NCBI RefSeq assembly: GCF_002968015.1
Contig: NZ_PUIP01000019.1
Coordinates: forward strand, 1 to 64,000
From: Massilia phosphatilytica
Lineage (GTDB): Bacteria; Pseudomonadota; Gammaproteobacteria; Burkholderiales; Burkholderiaceae_D
DNA: 64,000 bases
Direction of reading: 5' to 3'
Below are positions 31,438 through 40,331 of this stretch, one piece after another; positions within the stretch are counted from its first letter, which is position 1; each line of letters opens with the position of its first letter. Both the position numbers and the translations under genes were made by a program. Under the pieces are notes generated by a model. That model was not told the origin of the DNA. It saw only the letters and a list, made by a program, of their open reading frames with translations, and did no database searches.

Positions 31438-34400
31438 ATGTTCCAACAACTTATCGCATTCGCCATCGCGCGCCGCTGGCTGGTCGTGCTTGCCGTCCTC
31501 GCCCTCGCCGGACTGGGCGTCGTCAACTACCAGCGCCTGCCGATCGACGCCGTGCCCGACATCACGAACGTGCAGGTGCAGATCAACACGGCCGCGCAGG
31601 GGTACTCTCCGCTGGAGGTCGAGCAGCGCATCACCTTCCCCATCGAGTCGGCCATGAGCGGCCTGCCACGGCTCGAGCAGACGCGGTCGCTGTCGCGCTA
31701 CGGCCTGTCGCAGGTCACCGTCGTCTTCAAGGAAGGCACGGACATCTATTTTGCGCGCCAGCTCGTGAGCGAGCGGCTGCAGCAGGCAAAAAGCCGGCTG
31801 CCGGACAAGGCCGAACCGACGCTGGGCCCGATCGCGACAGGCCTCGGCGAAATTTTTTACTGGACGGTCGAAGCGCGCGCCAACGCCGTCAAACCGGACG
31901 GCACGCCCTATTCGCCGGCCGACCTGCGCGAAATCCAGGACTGGATCGTGGCGCCGCAACTGCGCGGCGTCGCGGGCGTGACGGACGTGAACACGATTGG
32001 TGGCTACCTGAAGGAATTCCAGGTCGCACCGGACATGGCAAAGCTGACCGCGCACGGGCTGTCGTTGACGACCCTGGTCAATGCCATCGACCGCAACAAC
32101 GTCAACGCGGGCGCCGGCTACATCGAACGGGGTGGCGAGCAATTCGTCGTGCGCACGCCGGGCCAGGTCAAAACGCTGGAAGAGATCCGCAACATCGTAC
32201 TGGACGTCGTCGATGGCGCACCCGTGCGCGTGCGCGACGTGGCCGACGTCGAACCGGGTCGCGAACTGCGCACCGGGGCCGCCACGGAAAACGGTCGCGA
32301 GGTGGTGCTGGGCGCCGTCTTCATGCTGATCGGCCAGAACAGCCGCGCCGTCGCGGACAGCGCGCGCCGCAAGCTCGATGAGGTGAATCGCTCGCTGCCG
32401 CCCGGCGTGCAGGCGCTGCCCGTGTATGACCGCTCGGTGCTGGTGAACAAGGCGATCGGCACGGTGCGCAAGAATCTCGTCGAAGGCGCACTGCTCGTCA
32501 TCGCGATCCTGTTCGCTTTTCTCGGCAACCTGCGCGCGGCGCTCGTCACGGCGCTCGTCATTCCGCTCACGATGCTGCTCGTGTTCACGGGCATGGTGCA
32601 GGCGGGTGTCAGCGCCAACCTGATGAGTCTCGGCGCACTCGACTTCGGCATCATCATCGACGGCGCCGTCGTCATCGTCGAGAACTGTATTCGAAGGCTC
32701 GGGATCGCCCAGGCCGAGGTCGGGCGGCCATTGACTGGCGCCGAGCGCCGCACGGAAGTGGCGCTCGCGGCGGCGGAAGCGCGCCGGCCGCTGCTGTTCG
32801 GCCAGGTGATCATCATGACGGTCTACCTGCCGCTGCTCGCGCTGTCCGGCATCGAAGGCAAGATGTTTCATCCGATGGCGCTCACCGTCGTGATGGCGCT
32901 GGTGGCCGCCATGATCCTGTCCGTGACGTTCGTGCCGGCCGCCGTCGCGCTGTTCGTCAGCGGCAACGTGGCCGAACATGACAACCGCCTGATGCACAAG
33001 GCGCGCGACCTGTACCGGCCGCTGCTGGACTGGACCCTGCGCAACCGCCCCGTCGCGCTGACGTTCGCCGTGCTCTCCGTGCTGTTGACGGGCCTGCTGG
33101 CGACCCGTCTCGGCACCGAGTTCGCGCCGAACCTGAACGAGGGCGATCTGGCTGTGATGACCCTGCGGATTCCCGGCACGAGCCTGCAGCAGTCGGTGGC
33201 GATGCAGCAGAAGCTGGAAGCGGCGTTGCTGCGCGAGTTTCCGGAAATCGAGCGCGTGTTCGCGCGCATCGGCACGGCCGAGGTGGCGACCGACCCCATG
33301 CCGCCGAACGTGGCCGACAGCTACCTGATCCTGCGCCCGGAAAGCCAGTGGCCCAGGCCGAGACGAACGCACGCGCAACTCGTGGCCGCGATCGCGCAAG
33401 CGGCCAACCGCATCCCCGGCAACAACTACGAGTTCTCGCAACCGATCCAGCTGCGTTTCAATGAGCTGATCTCGGGCGTGCGCAGCGACGTGGCCGTGAA
33501 AGTCTTCGGTGACGACACGGCGACCATGCTCGCGACGGCCCAGCGCATCGCGGGGGTGGTGGGACGGCTGCCGGGCGCGGTCGACGTCAAGATCGAGCAG
33601 ACGGAAGGATTGCCCGCGCTGACCCTGGCCGTCGATCGTATCAAGGCCGCGCGCTATGGCTTGAACGTGGCCGACGTGCAGGAAGCGTTCGGGACGCTCG
33701 TCGGCGGCCGCGACGTCGGCACCGTGTTCGAAGGCGACCGCCGCTTCGCCATCACCGTGCGCCTGCCGGAAGGCGCGCGCAACGACGTCGAGACCTTGCG
33801 CCGGCTGCCCATCTCCCTGCCCGCGCGCGACGGCCACAGCAGCAGCATCCCGCTGTCCGAGATCGCCACGCTCGACTTCGTGCCGGAAGCGAACCAGATC
33901 AGCCGCGAGAACGGCAAGCGCCGCATCGTCGTCACGGCCAACGTGCGCGGGCGCGATCTCGGGTCGTTCGTCACCGCGCTGCAATCCGAACTGGGCAAGC
34001 TGACATTGCCGGCGGGCGTGTGGCTGAGCCTGGGCGGACAGTTCGAGAACCTGCAGGCCGCGGGCCAGCGCCTGGCGCTCGTCGTGCCGGCCGCACTGGC
34101 GCTCGTGTTCGCGCTCCTGTACCTGATGTTCGGCAGCGTGAAGGATGGCCTGCTCGTGTTCAGCGGCATCCCGTTCGCCATGACGGGTGGGGTGCTGGCG
34201 CTGTGGCTGCGCGGGCTGCCGCTGTCGATTTCGGCGGCGGTCGGCTTCATCGCGCTGTCCGGCGTGGCCGTGCTGAACGGGCTCGTGATGCTGACGTTCG
34301 TGCGCTCGCTGCGCGACCAGGGGCATACGGCAGAACAGGCCATGCGCGAGGGCGCGCAGGTGCGCCTGCGGGCCATCCTGATGACGGCGCTCGTCGCATC

Positions 34401-34572
34401 GCTGGGCTTCCTGCCGATGGCGCTGGCGACCAGCACGGGCGCGGAGGTGCAGCGGCCGCTGGCGACGGTCGTCATCGGCGGCATCCTGTCGTCGACGGCT
34501 CTGACCTTGCTGCTCCTGCCCGCCTTGTACACGTGGGCGCACCGAAGTTCCCGCGATCCGGCCTATCGTTGA
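31438..34572 (+). CDS. czcA: CzcA-like heavy-metal RND transporter
   Basis: A 1044-aa inner-membrane proton/metal antiporter of the HME-RND family. The N-terminus (FAIARRWLVVLAVLALAGLGV) and the transmembrane-4 motif LDFGIIIDGAVVIVENC are diagnostic of divalent-cation (Co/Zn/Cd) pumps rather than Cu/Ag pumps. Twelve transmembrane segments and two large periplasmic loops are present and full length. It is the last gene of czcCBA. Confidence 0.94.
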   Translation: MFQQLIAFAIARRWLVVLAVLALAGLGVVNYQRLPIDAVPDITNVQVQINTAAQGYSPLEVEQRITFPIESAMSGLPRLEQTRSLSRYGLSQVTVVFKEGTDIYFARQLVSERLQQAKSRLPDKAEPTLGPIATGLGEIFYWTVEARANAVKPDGTPYSPADLREIQDWIVAPQLRGVAGVTDVNTIGGYLKEFQVAPDMAKLTAHGLSLTTLVNAIDRNNVNAGAGYIERGGEQFVVRTPGQVKTLEEIRNIVLDVVDGAPVRVRDVADVEPGRELRTGAATENGREVVLGAVFMLIGQNSRAVADSARRKLDEVNRSLPPGVQALPVYDRSVLVNKAIGTVRKNLVEGALLVIAILFAFLGNLRAALVTALVIPLTMLLVFTGMVQAGVSANLMSLGALDFGIIIDGAVVIVENCIRRLGIAQAEVGRPLTGAERRTEVALAAAEARRPLLFGQVIIMTVYLPLLALSGIEGKMFHPMALTVVMALVAAMILSVTFVPAAVALFVSGNVAEHDNRLMHKARDLYRPLLDWTLRNRPVALTFAVLSVLLTGLLATRLGTEFAPNLNEGDLAVMTLRIPGTSLQQSVAMQQKLEAALLREFPEIERVFARIGTAEVATDPMPPNVADSYLILRPESQWPRPRRTHAQLVAAIAQAANRIPGNNYEFSQPIQLRFNELISGVRSDVAVKVFGDDTATMLATAQRIAGVVGRLPGAVDVKIEQTEGLPALTLAVDRIKAARYGLNVADVQEAFGTLVGGRDVGTVFEGDRRFAITVRLPEGARNDVETLRRLPISLPARDGHSSSIPLSEIATLDFVPEANQISRENGKRRIVVTANVRGRDLGSFVTALQSELGKLTLPAGVWLSLGGQFENLQAAGQRLALVVPAALALVFALLYLMFGSVKDGLLVFSGIPFAMTGGVLALWLRGLPLSISAAVGFIALSGVAVLNGLVMLTFVRSLRDQGHTAEQAMREGAQVRLRAILMTALVASLGFLPMALATSTGAEVQRPLATVVIGGILSSTALTLLLLPALYTWAHRSSRDPAYR

Positions 34573-34658
34573 GCGTCATGGTGCGGCCGTCCGGTACGCC
34601 ATCCGGCGCGGCCGCACCTGTGGCAGACTTTGTCATCGCTCATCGAAACGGACACGCA

Positions 34659-35333
34659 ATGGACATCGGACGGATCGAAGCCCTGGCCCTGCGCCCCAGC
34701 CTGGCCGCGCCACCCGTGCGCGTGGACGCCGCACGCGCCATCGCGTACCGGGGCCTGGACGGCGACGTGCACGCCGACCCGCTGTCGCCACGCCAGGTGC
34801 TGCTGGCCGGCACAGATGCGTACGACGCGTTCGCGCTGCCGCCGCACACGTTGCGCGAGAACCTGCTCGTGGACGTCGACACGTCGCGGCTCGTCTCCGG
34901 CACCGTGCTGCAGGTCGGCGACGGCGTCCTGCTGCGGCTGATGTTCCAGTGCGAAGCCTGCGGGCACCTGGACGCGCACGAACCCGGCCTGTCGATGCGC
35001 ATCGGCACGCGGCGCGGCATGCTGGCGCGCGTGCTGCGCGGCGGCGAGATCCGTCCGGGCGACCGGATCCGCACCGCGGGCACGCCGCTGCCGGCCTGGT
35101 CGGACGACTGGCGCGAGCGCATCGTCCACGTGCTCGACACGCTGCCGCCCGCCAGCGTGATCACCTATAAACGGCTGGCGCAGCTGGCCGGCGTCGCGTC
35201 GAGTTATTGCCGTGCCTTTCCGGGCATGATCGCCCGGCTGGGGCCGCGCTATGCGGGCAAGGCCGTGCCCTCGCAATCGGATATCGCCCTGCCGCGCTGG
35301 GATGGCCACGGGCTGTTCGAGCCCGCGCCTTAG
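34659..35333 (+). CDS. MOSC-domain protein fused to an ATL/MGMT-like domain
   Basis: A 224-aa protein. Residues 1-145 form a MOSC domain (GLDGDVHAD, ...TLRENLLVDVD, FQCEACGHLD, RRGMLARVLRGGEIRPGDRI), with the conserved Cys of molybdenum-cofactor sulfurase-type folds. Residues 148-224 resemble the DNA-binding domain of alkyltransferase-like proteins (LPPASVITYKRLAQLAGV...), but the PCHR active-site Cys of O6-methylguanine methyltransferase is missing. The fusion is unusual. The longer upstream frame overlaps czcA and is rejected; ATG at 34659 follows the intergenic region. Substrate unknown. Confidence 0.75.
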   Translation: MDIGRIEALALRPSLAAPPVRVDAARAIAYRGLDGDVHADPLSPRQVLLAGTDAYDAFALPPHTLRENLLVDVDTSRLVSGTVLQVGDGVLLRLMFQCEACGHLDAHEPGLSMRIGTRRGMLARVLRGGEIRPGDRIRTAGTPLPAWSDDWRERIVHVLDTLPPASVITYKRLAQLAGVASSYCRAFPGMIARLGPRYAGKAVPSQSDIALPRWDGHGLFEPAP

Positions 35334-35348
35334 GTCTCAGATAGGTGG

Positions 35349-36443
35349 TCAGGCCGGCTGGTCGATCGGTTGCATGCCGTAGCGGACGTCGCAGCGGTCG
35401 TCTGGCTGCGGTCCGGTGACGAGGTAGGCATCCCAGCCAAGGTGCCCGCCCGGCGCCGGGCCGAGGACGGTGCTGCGGACTTCCGCGCCACGCAGGATCA
35501 GTTTGACTTCGTATTCGAGCGTGACGCCGGCCAGGAGGCCCAGCAAGCTCTTGAGGGCACGCGCCGCGAGGCCGCCCGGCAGGAACGACGTGAAACCGGC
35601 ATGGTCCAGCGGACCGACGACGACGCGCAGGCGCAGGTCGCGCTGCCACACGCGGTCGCCGGCCATCGCGCTCGTTCCCAGCACGGCGGTGGCGTGGCCG
35701 AGGACGGTCTGCTGGGCGGGCGGCACGTCGTACCAGGCACCGACGAACTGCTCGATGCGCACCGGCTGGCCGAAATACTCGGACAGCACGCGCTCTATCT
35801 GCACGGCCGAGGGCGGGCGCTGGCGGATCGATGCGGCGAAGTAGCCGATCGTTTCATCCAGCAGGGCGCCGTCCTTGTCGTGTGCCAGGCGCCGGCGCAG
35901 CGCGTTGTGGCCGAGCCCGCCCAGTGCCAGCAGCAGCGGCAGGAACGTATCCTGGCCGTCGAGCTGGTATTTGAAGTGCAGCCGGTACTTGCGCCAGGCC
36001 GCGTAGAACAGGGCCAGCGAGCGGTTCGAGAACGTGTCCAGCAGGGCGCGCGGACCTTCGTCGGCATGGCGTTGCTGGTGATCGGCGATGCGCTCCGTGT
36101 AATGGGCTGGCAGCACGCCATGGCCGCTCAGCAGGCCCATGAAGGACGGGGTGACGCGGATATAGCTGAGCCTGGCTTCCTGCAGCGCCTTGCCGAGCGC
36201 GTGCGCGCCGCAGTCGAGGTCGCGCGGTTCGGGCTGGATGGCTTCCAGCTGGCTGGCCGGAAAGCCGAGCGACGTCGAGTTCTGGAAGCGCACGTAATGT
36301 GCGATGGCGTCGTGCTGCGGCTTGCCGTGCCGCTTGAACCAGAGCTCGAGCATGCGCACGGCCTGGAAGTACTCGAAACGATAGGGTTCCCTGAACAGGC
36401 GCTCGATTACAGCAGGCTCAAATCGCCGCTTCTCGGTAGGCAT
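35349..36443 (-). CDS. tssG: Type VI secretion baseplate protein TssG
   Basis: A 364-aa TssG (ImpH/VasB) protein with the family start (RLFREPYRFEYFQAVRMLELW) and the FQNSTSLGFPASQLEAI segment. It is a wedge component of the T6SS baseplate. Its start overlaps the end of tssF by 37 bases, indicating coupled translation. Confidence 0.93.
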   Translation of the reverse strand: MPTEKRRFEPAVIERLFREPYRFEYFQAVRMLELWFKRHGKPQHDAIAHYVRFQNSTSLGFPASQLEAIQPEPRDLDCGAHALGKALQEARLSYIRVTPSFMGLLSGHGVLPAHYTERIADHQQRHADEGPRALLDTFSNRSLALFYAAWRKYRLHFKYQLDGQDTFLPLLLALGGLGHNALRRRLAHDKDGALLDETIGYFAASIRQRPPSAVQIERVLSEYFGQPVRIEQFVGAWYDVPPAQQTVLGHATAVLGTSAMAGDRVWQRDLRLRVVVGPLDHAGFTSFLPGGLAARALKSLLGLLAGVTLEYEVKLILRGAEVRSTVLGPAPGGHLGWDAYLVTGPQPDDRCDVRYGMQPIDQPA

Positions 36444-38263
36444 TTCAATAATTCCTCTCCGGTTTTATTGGACACCACCACCAGTTGCGTGAAGCTGTTG
36501 GCGTGCACGTACAGGGCAAGAAACCATTCGATGATATGGGCGAACGCGTAGATGCCGCTGCCGACGAAGGCTTCCTCGTCGATGACGATGCGCACCTCCA
36601 CGCCACGCACGAGGCAGGTGAACGGATTGCCCGCCATCCAGGCGCTGGCGGTGCGCTGTTCGATGCCGGCGATGCCGCCGATCTGGCGCTGCGACGACGG
36701 CGAACGGGGCAGGTCGTACAGGGCGAGCATTTCACGGAAGGCGTCGACGCCGCCATTTGCCAGAGACAAATGGTTCAGCGTCAGGTGCGAGATGAGGCGC
36801 CAGTGGGCGCTGCGGGCGCTTTCGAAGCGGTACGTGATCGTGGGCTTGCGCAGGAAGTTGATCGACTTCACGCTCGAGCCGCCCTCCAGGAACAAATCGC
36901 CGCCGCGCTGGCCATAGGAGAGTAAGGCCGGCAGGTCGCGGTTACTGCAGATGAGTTCGATGTTCAGCGTCTGCGTCTCAACGGCGGCAGGGTCGAAATC
37001 GATGTCGACGATGGCGATCTGCGTCTCGTAGCCGGGGCTGCGTTCGGCCAGCGTCTCGTCGCGCCGCAGGACCCAGTAATGGCCGTTCTGCTCGGGCGTC
37101 TGGGCGTGCTTGAGCGAATAAAACGGGTGGAATTCGACGACCGTTTCTCCCTGCGGCGTCTGGCGTACGAGGTTGACCGATTCGATGGATTGCACTTCAT
37201 ACGCGAAGGCGCGGCGCGCGTCGGCCAGCACGGGGTAGCTGGCGCTGGCGTGGGTCAGGCGGATCGGCTCGCCCCGCTGCCGGAACAGGTTGATGACGGG
37301 CGTACAGCCAAGCAGCAGGTTGTTGGTCGACAGCATGCCGAGCATGCGCGCCGTGTTCGAATCGGCGCGCAGGCCCGCCAGCGCCAGGTGCAGCGTGACC
37401 GTCGTCGCCCCGGCCGCCAGCGCGGACGGCAGCGCGGCCATGAGCGCGGCCAGGTCGATGTCGAAGAAGTTGAACTTGTCAGGAAAGCAGAAGTATTCGG
37501 TCAGCAGGCGGTAGGCCGCGTGCGAGCGGGCGGGAAAATCGATCAGGGCTTCGTCGTCGGCGAAGCCGGCGGGCTCGATCGGAACCGCGTCCAGGGGAAA
37601 CCAGCGGCCATTGCGATCGGCCTCGACGTACGCGCCCACCGCGCGCATGAACAAGGTGTCGCGCAGCGCCGCGCAGAACGACGGTTCGCCGTCAATGAAC
37701 ACGCGCAGGCGCGGCAGGGCAAGCCGGCCGAGGCGCACCTGGTCGGCCGTGGCGGTCAGGGTCAGGCTCAGGCCGGAGCCCGCCCCGTCCGGCAGGCGCA
37801 CGGCTTCGGGATGGTCGATGATGGGATAGAACGCGGCCTCGGTCAGGGCAAGCGGCGCCACGGTCACGGGATAGACGGTGCGGAACGTGCAGGCCGCGCC
37901 GCGCACGGGGCGCGTATTCAGCGCGGTGCCGCGCGGGATGACGCTGATACCCGTCTGCTGGTTGGCGGTACCGCCGACATCCATGCAGGCGATCGAACAG
38001 GAGGGAAAGGGCCGCAGGTAATGCGGGTACAGGACGTCGAACAGCGCTTCCGTGAATTCGGGATAGTCGTCGTCGAGGCGCTTGGCGATGCGTGCATTGA
38101 GCAGCGCGAACGATTCGATCATGCGTTCGGTGTGCGGGTCTTCGCACACTTCGCCGCTGATGAGCAGGCGTCCCGCGATCTTCGGATAGCGCTCGGCGAA
38201 TTCGCGCAGGTGGCGGCGCAGGTAGCCGAGTTCGCGCTCGTAATACGGTAGCAATTGTTCCAA
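36407..38263 (-). CDS. tssF: Type VI secretion baseplate protein TssF
   Basis: A 618-aa TssF (ImpG/VasA) protein. The N-terminus LLPYYERELGYLRRHLREFAERYPKIAGRL is highly conserved in the family, as are DDYPEFTEALFDVLYPHYLRPFPS and the C-terminal QIGGI...NPFTCLVRGVEV region. It builds the baseplate wedge with TssG, TssE and TssK. It begins 2 bases after the tssE stop. Confidence 0.95.
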   Translation of the reverse strand: MEQLLPYYERELGYLRRHLREFAERYPKIAGRLLISGEVCEDPHTERMIESFALLNARIAKRLDDDYPEFTEALFDVLYPHYLRPFPSCSIACMDVGGTANQQTGISVIPRGTALNTRPVRGAACTFRTVYPVTVAPLALTEAAFYPIIDHPEAVRLPDGAGSGLSLTLTATADQVRLGRLALPRLRVFIDGEPSFCAALRDTLFMRAVGAYVEADRNGRWFPLDAVPIEPAGFADDEALIDFPARSHAAYRLLTEYFCFPDKFNFFDIDLAALMAALPSALAAGATTVTLHLALAGLRADSNTARMLGMLSTNNLLLGCTPVINLFRQRGEPIRLTHASASYPVLADARRAFAYEVQSIESVNLVRQTPQGETVVEFHPFYSLKHAQTPEQNGHYWVLRRDETLAERSPGYETQIAIVDIDFDPAAVETQTLNIELICSNRDLPALLSYGQRGGDLFLEGGSSVKSINFLRKPTITYRFESARSAHWRLISHLTLNHLSLANGGVDAFREMLALYDLPRSPSSQRQIGGIAGIEQRTASAWMAGNPFTCLVRGVEVRIVIDEEAFVGSGIYAFAHIIEWFLALYVHANSFTQLVVVSNKTGEELLKCLPRSGDLSLL

Positions 38264-38265
38264 GC

Positions 38266-38769
38266 TCAGGCTCCCGCGGACGCGGCCATCGAAGCCCTGC
38301 CCGCCTTGCTGATGCTGTACTGCAGGGTCGATGGCTGCAACAGCGCGTCGAAATTGACGGGTTCTTCCGATGCGCTGGCGACGAGCACCGCCGTGATCGA
38401 AAACTTCAGGCGGTTCACCGCGCTGTCGTCGCGCACTTCCAGCACCGCCTTGATCTTGCGCAGGCGTGGCTCATGGCGGGCGATGGTCTTTTCGAGGCAT
38501 GCGCAGATGTGGGCGCGGTCGCTCGGGCTCGACAGCGAGCGGTCGGCGAAATCCGTCAGGCCATACGTCACGAGCGAGTTGTTGCACTCGGGGAAAGCCA
38601 GGAGTGCATCTTCCGGAAACACGGAGCGCGTGTTCAGCAATGCCTCCAGGTCGCGCGCGACGGCATCCTTGAACTCCTCGGCGCTCATGCGCGAGACGGT
38701 GGCGTTGCCGACGCCGCGCACCGATGTGCCCAGCAGACGGTCGAAAAATCCAGGCGTGAACCCTTCCAT
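38266..38769 (-). CDS. tssE: Type VI secretion baseplate protein TssE
   Basis: A 167-aa gp25-like protein with the TssE pattern FFDRLLG near the start, DLEALLNTR in the middle and NSLVTYGL-x-DF; the C-terminal beta region is intact. GGAGGAG before the ATG at 38769 selects this start over a much longer frame that runs through the divergent tssK. It is first of the tssE-tssF-tssG operon. Confidence 0.93.
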   Translation of the reverse strand: MEGFTPGFFDRLLGTSVRGVGNATVSRMSAEEFKDAVARDLEALLNTRSVFPEDALLAFPECNNSLVTYGLTDFADRSLSSPSDRAHICACLEKTIARHEPRLRKIKAVLEVRDDSAVNRLKFSITAVLVASASEEPVNFDALLQPSTLQYSISKAGRASMAASAGA

Positions 38770-38956
38770 CGAAGCTCCTCCATGCCGGCAGCGCAAGCGG
38801 GCATCTTCACACAGTCGGGCACGAAAAAATAGTTCAGTTGGGAATGACCCACGGTTACTTTGAGCAGTAGCAAAACTGCAGGTCGTTGCCGAAAAAAAAC
38901 TGGCGCGAAGGACTAATGTGATCGACTTGCGACAAGTCACCGACTGGAGGACATGC
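38770..38956. promoter_or_regulatory. Divergent tssE / tssK intergenic region
   Basis: This 187-base spacer lies between divergent T6SS operons and must hold promoters for both. Its centre is AT-rich (38820-38905). No clear sigma-54 or sigma-70 match was singled out. Confidence 0.4.
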
Positions 38957-40321
38957 ATGACGAGCACGATGATCGGCAACATGGCCAGCAAGGTATTGTG
39001 GGGCGAAGGCCTGCTCCTGCGTCCGCAGCATTTCCAGCGCCAGGACCAGTACCACGAACACCGCCTGTACAAAAGCATCCGGGCCGTACACCCGTATGCC
39101 TGGGGCATCGAAGCGCTGCAGATCGACCGCGAGGCGCTGTCCAGCAATGTATTGCGCATCCTCGAACTCGCGCTGCGTTTCCAGGATGGCGAACTGGTCG
39201 ATGCGCCGGGGGCCGACGAACTGCCGGACACCGTCGACCTCAGCCAGCTCCCGCAATCCCAGCAAACCGTCACGTATTACGCCGCCCTGCCCGGCCTCAA
39301 ACCCTTCAGCGGCAATTTCGCCCAGCCGGGTCAGCCGACCAAGACGGTCCGCTTCGTGCAGACGAACGAGGAAACCCCCGACCTCTACACCCAGGCGGCG
39401 CCGGCGTCCGTGTCCTACCTCAGGAAAACCGTGCGCCTTGTCCCGGAATTCGAGCCGCGTGACGCCTATCTCAGCTTTCCAGTGTTGCGGCTGCGGCGCG
39501 CCCCGTCCGGCGGATTCGAGCTGGATCCGTCCTTTTTGCCGCCGAGCCTGTCCGTGGGGGGCGCGCCTTCCCTGTTCCAGCAATTGCGCCGTTTGCTCGA
39601 GGCGCTGCAGGCCAAGGTGAGCTCGCTGTACGGGCATCACCGCGAGCCGAGCCGCAACGTGATCGAATTCCGCTCCGGCGACATGTCGTCGTTCTGGTTA
39701 TTGCACACGGCCAGTTCCGCCTGCGCATCGCTATCCCACTACCTGCACCATCCCGACCTGCACCCGGAACGCCTGCACGAACAATTGCTCGGTGTGGCCG
39801 GCGGGCTGATGACGTTTTCGAAAAACTGGACGCTGACCGACCTGCCGGTCTACCAGCACGCCGACCCCGGCCCCGGCTTCGCCAAGCTGTTCCAGATCAT
39901 CCGCGAACTCCTCGACACCGTGATCTCGTCGAAGTACTTCGCCATCGTCCTGAACGAAGTGCGGCCGTCGTATCACCACGGCATGCTCGACTCCGGCAAG
40001 ATCGACGACAAGACCACCTTCTACATCGCCGTCTCGGCCGACATCCCGACCCTCGAACTCGTCGACGCCGTGCCGCTGCGTTTCAAGGTCGGCGCACCGG
40101 ACGACGTCGAGAAATGCGTGCTCTCGGCCCTGCCCGGCGTGCGCCTGCAATACGCGCCGCAACTGCCCGCCGCCGTACCGGTGCGCCCCGACACGTGCTA
40201 TTTCATCCTCGATGCCAAGGGACAGATGTATGAACGCATGCTCCAGGCGCAATCGATGGCGATCTATGTACCGTCGGGGATGAAGGGGCTGAAGCTCGAA
40301 CTGCTGGCTGTCGCTGCGTGA
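38957..40321 (+). CDS. tssK: Type VI secretion baseplate protein TssK
   Basis: A 454-aa TssK (ImpJ/VasE) protein with the family signature VLWGEGLLLRPQHFQRQDQYHE near the N-terminus and the LKTFSKNWTLTDLP-like and DEVRPSYHH-like segments. TssK links the baseplate to the membrane complex. GGAGG six bases upstream fixes ATG at 38957. vgrG follows after 10 bases. Confidence 0.94.
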   Translation: MTSTMIGNMASKVLWGEGLLLRPQHFQRQDQYHEHRLYKSIRAVHPYAWGIEALQIDREALSSNVLRILELALRFQDGELVDAPGADELPDTVDLSQLPQSQQTVTYYAALPGLKPFSGNFAQPGQPTKTVRFVQTNEETPDLYTQAAPASVSYLRKTVRLVPEFEPRDAYLSFPVLRLRRAPSGGFELDPSFLPPSLSVGGAPSLFQQLRRLLEALQAKVSSLYGHHREPSRNVIEFRSGDMSSFWLLHTASSACASLSHYLHHPDLHPERLHEQLLGVAGGLMTFSKNWTLTDLPVYQHADPGPGFAKLFQIIRELLDTVISSKYFAIVLNEVRPSYHHGMLDSGKIDDKTTFYIAVSADIPTLELVDAVPLRFKVGAPDDVEKCVLSALPGVRLQYAPQLPAAVPVRPDTCYFILDAKGQMYERMLQAQSMAIYVPSGMKGLKLELLAVAA

Positions 40322-40331
40322 GCCGCCGGCG

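Noticed and set aside
31030..34542. Open frame of 1170 codons antisense to czcA
   Set aside because: It is a GC-rich shadow frame: His/Arg/Gly/Gln-rich low-complexity translation with no domain, lying wholly over the well-supported czcA.
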